From Puffinus mauretanicus (taxonomy: Eukaryota; Chordata; Aves; Procellariiformes; Procellariidae), in contig JAJKFH010002311.1 of the NCBI GenBank assembly GCA_023333565.1, positions 930,001-994,000 on the forward strand: DNA of 64,000 bases, read 5' to 3'. The notes beneath the pieces are model-generated. The model worked only from the letters and a program-made list of their open reading frames with translations. It did not search any database and was not told the DNA's origin. The position numbers were made by a program, and so were the translations under genes. Below are positions 59,351 to 64,000 of this stretch, one piece after another (positions within the stretch are counted from its first letter, which is position 1; each line of letters begins with the position of its first letter).

Positions 59351-60640
59351 GCAACTTCACCGCGACTCCCGAAGGCGATCCTGCCCCTCGCGGCAGCCGG
59401 GAAGGGCGCCGACGTCTTCTCCTCACACCTCGCCGGGGTCACAGCTTGAAATCCCGGCGGAGACCAGGTGTGGGCTTCCTTCACCATCTGTGAATCCAGG
59501 ATGAGCCATTCCTGCCGCGCCGGTAAAACGCAGGCGCCTGGGTGTGCAGGCTGCCTGCCCGCGCCCTGCCCGCGCCCTGCCCGCGCCCTGCCCATGCTTG
59601 GGGAGGCAGCGAGGGCGAGGGGCAGCACAGGCAGCCGCACCCTCGCCCTTCTCCTGCTCCTGCTTGCAGGCACGAGCCTGGAAGTGGCACTTTGCACAAC
59701 AAAGCACAGCAATAAGGCACGATAATTTCCTGCAAGTGCTGCAAAAGCAGCTGATGGAAATAACCACATATAGAGTTTCATTCAAATTAATCATCTTTTC
59801 CCGTTTACAAATCACGTCCCCCAAGTTGTTTGGGTACCCGTGCAGGTACCCGTTGGCTCGCCTTGCCAACCTGTGGTGCCTTGGTACCTGCAGAGCTTCC
59901 CTAGTCACTGCTGGGCGTTCATCTCCCTCCGGGAAGGCCCAGGGCACCAACCCCCCCCAGCAGCGCATGGTGCCCGGGAGGGCTCTGGCGCGCGGCCGGC
60001 GCAGTAGGGACAGGAGGACACTTCGGTGGACGCTGGGTCGTGCCGGCGTTGGCACACACAGCACAGCTCATGAAGATTCGCATGAGCAGAGCGTCCTTGC
60101 ATGAGGATGCTGCGGATGGCCACGTTACCCAACAGCGTACCCGGTCACCAGTCTGGACCAGTGACCAGCGTGTCGCCGGCGTCTCAGGGTGCAGGTGCAC
60201 AGACGCAAATCGGGGGCTGCCCTCATCGCCCACTTCCATGCATGGACCTTTCCTCACCCCGCGCTCTCAGACCCACCTGAGCCCCTTGCCCGTGCCCTCA
60301 GGTCGGTTTAGGAGGTGTCCCACCGCCGCCGCCTGAAACCCGCTTTCTGTGAGCCGCGGCCGGGGCGGGCGGTGCGAGGCACGGCCATGCCCGGCGCAGT
60401 CCAGCCCTGCCGCCAACGGCTGGCAGCGCCGGGCCCCAGCGTGGCACCAGGCAAAGCCATACGGGGCTGCAAGCACCGCAGGCTGATGGAAAGGAAGTGA
60501 ATTGAATTTTACTGCCCGACAAATACTGCGGAACCGCGCCGGGGATGGAGTCAGACAACGGCCTAGGGCGGAGGCAACTCCCTTTGCAGGCGTTAGGGCT
60601 GCGCTTGCTCACCCCGGGCTGGAGCTGGACGGGCATCTCC
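59351..60640. other. GC-rich non-coding DNA
   Basis: CpGs are common throughout. Frames of 213 (59423-60064, minus), 186 (59544-60104, plus) and 165 codons (59284-59781, minus) overlap one another and the 12-bp tandem repeat, and have no known domain. GGTACCCG recurs close together near 59835. No gene found. Confidence 0.45.
59555..59593 (+). repeat. 12-bp tandem repeat, 3.25 copies
   Basis: The unit CTGCCCGCGCCC repeats perfectly three times plus three bases. Every frame through it yields a short repeated peptide, which should not be mistaken for protein structure. Confidence 0.95.
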
Positions 60641-61110
60641 TTTACATGCTTATAAATAATACGCAGAGGGATTTTTTTTTTCCCAAACGTGTGCAATAGC
60701 GTGTTGTCCTAATTTAGGAGCTTTTGTATCTCCTCATAAAGAGCCCTAGAACAAGAGGATTAAGGGAAAACTCTTTGAAAATCAGAGCCCATGTTATTGC
60801 TTCTTGATGGACTAACAATTCAGATCTAATTGATCACGGCATTAATTATACATAATCTCTATGTACTCGGGTAGCCTTGTGGGATATTTCTAATCAAATT
60901 AAAACTAATTCAAAGCAATCTGACATTACAGAATGTTTTGTCTCTATTTTAGGACAGGGAGTCAGGGGATATGAAATGCATATTACATCTTGATCTGAGT
61001 GCACGCACTGTAAAAAGGCCTCTAATATAATCACTTCCACGCAGCGGTGATTACGAGTACGGTAGTCGTGTGGCTCACAGAAATGATTTTTTTTAAAATA
61101 AATTAAACGG
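60641..61110. promoter_or_regulatory. Strong candidate conserved enhancer block
   Basis: AT-rich, CpG-poor until 61030, with GCATTAATTATACATAAT near 60839, ATCAAATTAAAACTAATTC near 60893 and ATGCATATTA at 60976-60985, similar to the POU/homeodomain word at 41366. No frame exists. Enhancer identity is inferred. Confidence 0.4.
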
Positions 61111-61544
61111 GCGACATGAAAAAGCTGCTAAGTCGACATGTCAGCGTGAGAGGTGAGCTGATGCTCAAAGCGGGAGCCGGGGAGGACAGCGGGCGGCTCT
61201 CCGGCCCCGGACAGCAGGCGGGACACCTCCAGTTGGCAAAACGTCGAGGAAGAAGGGGCAGACCGCTTAATCAAAGCCCTAATAATATATATACATCGGC
61301 GGATTAGAGGGCTTTTCATCATTTTTAACTGAAAGCATGGGTAGATATGTTTTGATTTCTTTTTATGAAAACACTGCGAGGAGTTGGGAGGATGTATTTA
61401 AGTTAAAAATAGTGGTTTTAATTGAAAGTAAAAAGGCAGCGTGCTTACCTCACAGCTTGAATGGAGCCCATCCAAAAACACACAGCAAGAAAAAAGGCGC
61501 GGGATGCGATGCTCATCTGGTGTAAATCAGCGCGGCTTTATGGG
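61111..61544. other. Short mixed non-coding segment
   Basis: GC-rich to about 61260, then AT-rich. No gene or repeat recognised. Confidence 0.45.
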
Positions 61545-61720
61545 CTTCATCCCGCCGAGGGTCTGGCCCCACTTACCGCCTTCCCCCGCTCCCGGGGGAC
61601 CGGCCCGGGGCCCTGGCAGGAGGAGGGCGGCGGGGCCCGGCGGGTGCTGGGTGCCGGGGGGCTGCCGGGGTGCCGGGGGCTCCTCGCCAGGTGCTGCCGC
61701 TCGCGGCTCCCCTTTGACCC
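61545..61720 (+). other. GC-rich patch with G-quadruplex potential
   Basis: Several runs of three to six G lie within about 50 bases at 61632-61679, separated by short loops. That meets the usual pattern for G-quadruplex formation on the plus strand. CpG content is moderate. Minor promoter-like island or simply GC-rich DNA. Confidence 0.5.
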
Positions 61721-61739
61721 AAACCTGTTAAAATCTTTG

Positions 61740-62500
61740 AAGGTTTCACGTTAGCGGCTCTCTGTATGTTTAGAATAACAGAACACGTTGGAAACTTCAA
61801 TAAAAAGTGGTTTATTGATTCTAATTAAATCTTTTTTTTAAAAGGTATAGCAGACACCGATCCTAGTTAACTTTAATTTAGGACTGACATTTACATGCTG
61901 CCTAAGAAGTGGGAATTCAGAGTGGACAATTCATTTTCATTTTGGTGAAAAATATCATTTGAATGCCAGAAAACTGCATATTTAACATTTGCAGTAATTA
62001 AGTGACTTTAATTTAATAATAAATCTCTCTTGTCTCTATCTATTTACACTCATTCCTCTGTCTTGGCCTGGCACATTCTGTAGTGACTGAACTACTACTA
62101 ATTACTTCTTTTCAAGTGTAAATATGCTTTAATACTTTTTTCTAGCCAGGTAGCACGTTTGCTATTTAGCTGATAATAACTTTCTATAATGAAATCCTTA
62201 ATTTGGGGGCTTCTTTCGTACGACAAGTTTTTGTGTCTATCCCGCAGCAGAAACAAGTCTAGACTAACCAGCCTGCATCTGGTCTGGGCGCAAATTCCTC
62301 TAAACCACCATCTGGAACGGTTTTCGTATAAACACAAAGAAAATTCTACAATAACCACCACCCCCCCCCCCCGCCTTAGACATCCTTGAACTGTTGTTAA
62401 AAAATTCACTTTTTCTATTTTCCTCCCTGGTAGCACTTTGTTTTCAGGGCACAACGTGCAAATATTAAAATTTTAAATTTTCTGATCAAAGATGGGGATC
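61740..62500. promoter_or_regulatory. AT-rich candidate regulatory block
   Basis: CpG-poor with GATTCTAATTAAATC near 61818, GTTAACTTTAATTTAGGAC near 61867, and GCAGTAATTAAGTGAC near 61991. No credible frame. Candidate conserved block. Confidence 0.35.
62361..62372 (+). repeat. Poly-C run
   Basis: Twelve C in a row after CCACCA. A simple homopolymer; length may vary or be mis-called in sequencing. Confidence 0.9.
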
Positions 62501-64000
62501 CAAGTGTTTTCTCAGCACTCTGCGTCAAGACCTGGTGGATAGCACCACGTTTCCTCTCTGACCCTTCCCTGGTTTCTCCTCTATCTTCTACCCAAAGTGC
62601 AGAAGGAGAGAAACGTGGTTCCCCTCAGCACGTTCTCCCCTGGTGCAAACACCCCTCAGGGGCTGGTACTGCACGAGGAGCTAAACCTTTAAAATTTGAT
62701 CTGGATTTCATGCTGAAATGTTAAAAATCCATCCTTCCCACCTTCTGATGCAAAATAAGCTAACATGTCAAAAATTTTAAAATATTTCCGAGTTGTGGCA
62801 GGACCCCAAGTAGAAGCGAGCAAATTTGGGGAGCAGCTGGTGGGGAAGGGGCAATTCAGCAAACAACGTTGTTTGCGCTCCCTGGCAGCCCCCACCTTGC
62901 TTTTGGTGCCCGTCGCTGTCCTGCGCCGAACCTGCCAGTGCGGACCAAGTCTTCTGCTCGGTGCGGACCAGGGCGAGCCCGCTGCCGCCGGCCCTCACAA
63001 GAGCCCAAGGGCTCAACCCCGTGGCCCACCCAAACTGGCCGTTGCCCTTCAGCCAGCCCTTCTCCTCCTTACCAAATGCACAAATAGCAAGCACCTGAGG
63101 CTCTGTGCTCCACAAGATACCCTTCACCTGGGGTCGCTTTGCTCTCCCGCATCCATACATCTTAAAGCGCTTTGATGTCCAACTCTAAGCTGCCGCTGTG
63201 CCTCTTCGCTGACTGCTGAGGATTTTGCTCCATATGTTATCGCTAGGAGTGTACATGTGTCAAAACCCTTTTTGAGCAGAGTTAGCTTAATGATACCTAT
63301 TATTTAGGAACTGTAAATCAGTTTAATATTCTAATTAAGCCATTCAGTACCTTCAAAAGACACACGGTGTACCGGAGTCCTCACGACCATATGGATGTGC
63401 GGTGGGAGTCGTGCAGCGCGGCACACTGGGATTTAGCCATATGACTCCCATTAATAAATGGGAGGTATGGAAATGCACCCAAGCTTCCCAGTCTGACACC
63501 CTGCAGAGCCAGCAGCACGGGGCAGAGAACTGAGGGATGCAGGCACCTGACACGGCTGAGTATCAGCGGCAAAGGCCATCACAAAATGCTGAGGTCTGCT
63601 CCTGGGAAACCGCCCTGCACCCCGCGCCCCGGGTGGGAGGCGGGGAGAAGCAGCGGGGCAGTGTGGAGGAGAGAGGGTGCCGGAGCGGGGGCTCTGCCGC
63701 CAGCCCCAGCTTCGCTCCTCCCCGCGCGGGTTTCCAGCAGAGCTCCCTGCCCCGGGGCGTAAATCCCGAGGGGGGTCCCAGCGCTGCGCCAGACCAGAGT
63801 CCCGCTGGGGAAGCGGGGACCCCCCAGCCCAGCTTGGGCAGCCGCCGCAGGGACCTGGCACTATTCCCTGTCCTCCCCTCTGGCCAGCCGGCAGCAAGGC
63901 TGAGCCTTGGGTTTACCCCCCCGTGACGTACCTTAGCCCAACAGATTCGTTGCGGACAAGCTATTCTGTTAAATGACTCCAATTATTTGTTATTTAGTAA
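62501..64000. other. Unique non-coding sequence to window end
   Basis: Mixed, with GC-rich CpG-bearing DNA at 62900-63060 and 63600-63850 and AT-rich DNA at 63240-63360. Frames up to 148 codons on both strands lack recognised domains. No gene is cut by the window end as far as I can see. Confidence 0.5.

Noticed and set aside
59423..60064. 213-codon minus frame with repeated Gly-Ala-Arg motif
   Set aside because: The repeated motif comes from the 12-bp tandem repeat at 59555-59593, not from protein structure.
1..64000. CRISPR arrays, operons, ribosome-binding sites or prokaryotic mobile systems
   Set aside because: The window is vertebrate nuclear DNA; no regularly spaced direct repeats or bacterial gene organisation are present.
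1..64000. Known microRNA genes
   Set aside because: I looked for familiar mature sequences such as let-7, miR-9, miR-124, miR-137 and miR-196 and found none; a fold-based scan was not possible.

Overview
This is vertebrate nuclear DNA, almost certainly from a bird. The clearest marker is a 5'-truncated CR1 retrotransposon tail (39335-39662, minus strand). It carries the avian 3' end built from a doubled 8-bp unit, and its closely conserved sequence makes it the youngest repeat I can see. The sparse repeats, the sharp alternation of AT-rich and CpG-rich blocks and the absence of mammalian-type young repeats agree with this. I cannot name the species or locus.

I find no protein-coding gene. 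Every long open frame was considered. The longest (277, 256, 223, 220 and 213 codons) lie in GC-rich or low-complexity DNA, overlap frames on the other strand and contain no domain I recognise. I found no tRNA, rRNA or known microRNA. The window is best described as intergenic or deep intronic DNA. Its AT-rich blocks, dense in homeodomain, POU, SOX and RFX-type words, suggest the regulatory desert of a developmental gene. That is inference: no alignment was possible.

Layout: AT-rich candidate regulatory blocks lie at about 4.6-5.2, 8.6-9.7, 14.7-15.0, 16.1-16.6, 17.5-17.9, 19.9-20.6, 22.9-23.5, 24.8-25.6, 28.1-29.0, 34.0-34.9, 35.4-35.7, 38.9-39.3, 40.9-42.1, 43.1-44.5, 52.1-53.0, 55.1-56.6, 58.2-59.3, 60.6-61.1 and 61.7-62.5 kb. 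GC-rich stretches with many CpGs separate them. The strongest is an island at 57.49-58.14 kb; a smaller one at 44.82-45.01 kb is followed at once by a near-consensus RFX X-box.

Mobile-element content is low and mostly ancient. Besides CR1 there is a probable ERV LTR edge (about 14.2-14.43 kb, minus), MIR-like fragments at 12.35 and 53.50 kb, a possible L2-like tail at 26.7 kb, and an unnamed old repeat at 46.4-46.7 kb. The most unusual item is a decayed LINE reverse-transcriptase reading frame at 42.535-43.06 kb (minus). Its catalytic-domain flanks are still readable despite stops and frame changes. The most specific regulatory words are a SOX-POU composite at 41026-41043, a POU-type dimer at 17671-17684, and RFX-like sites at 9421, 23393, 34721-34746 and 45060.
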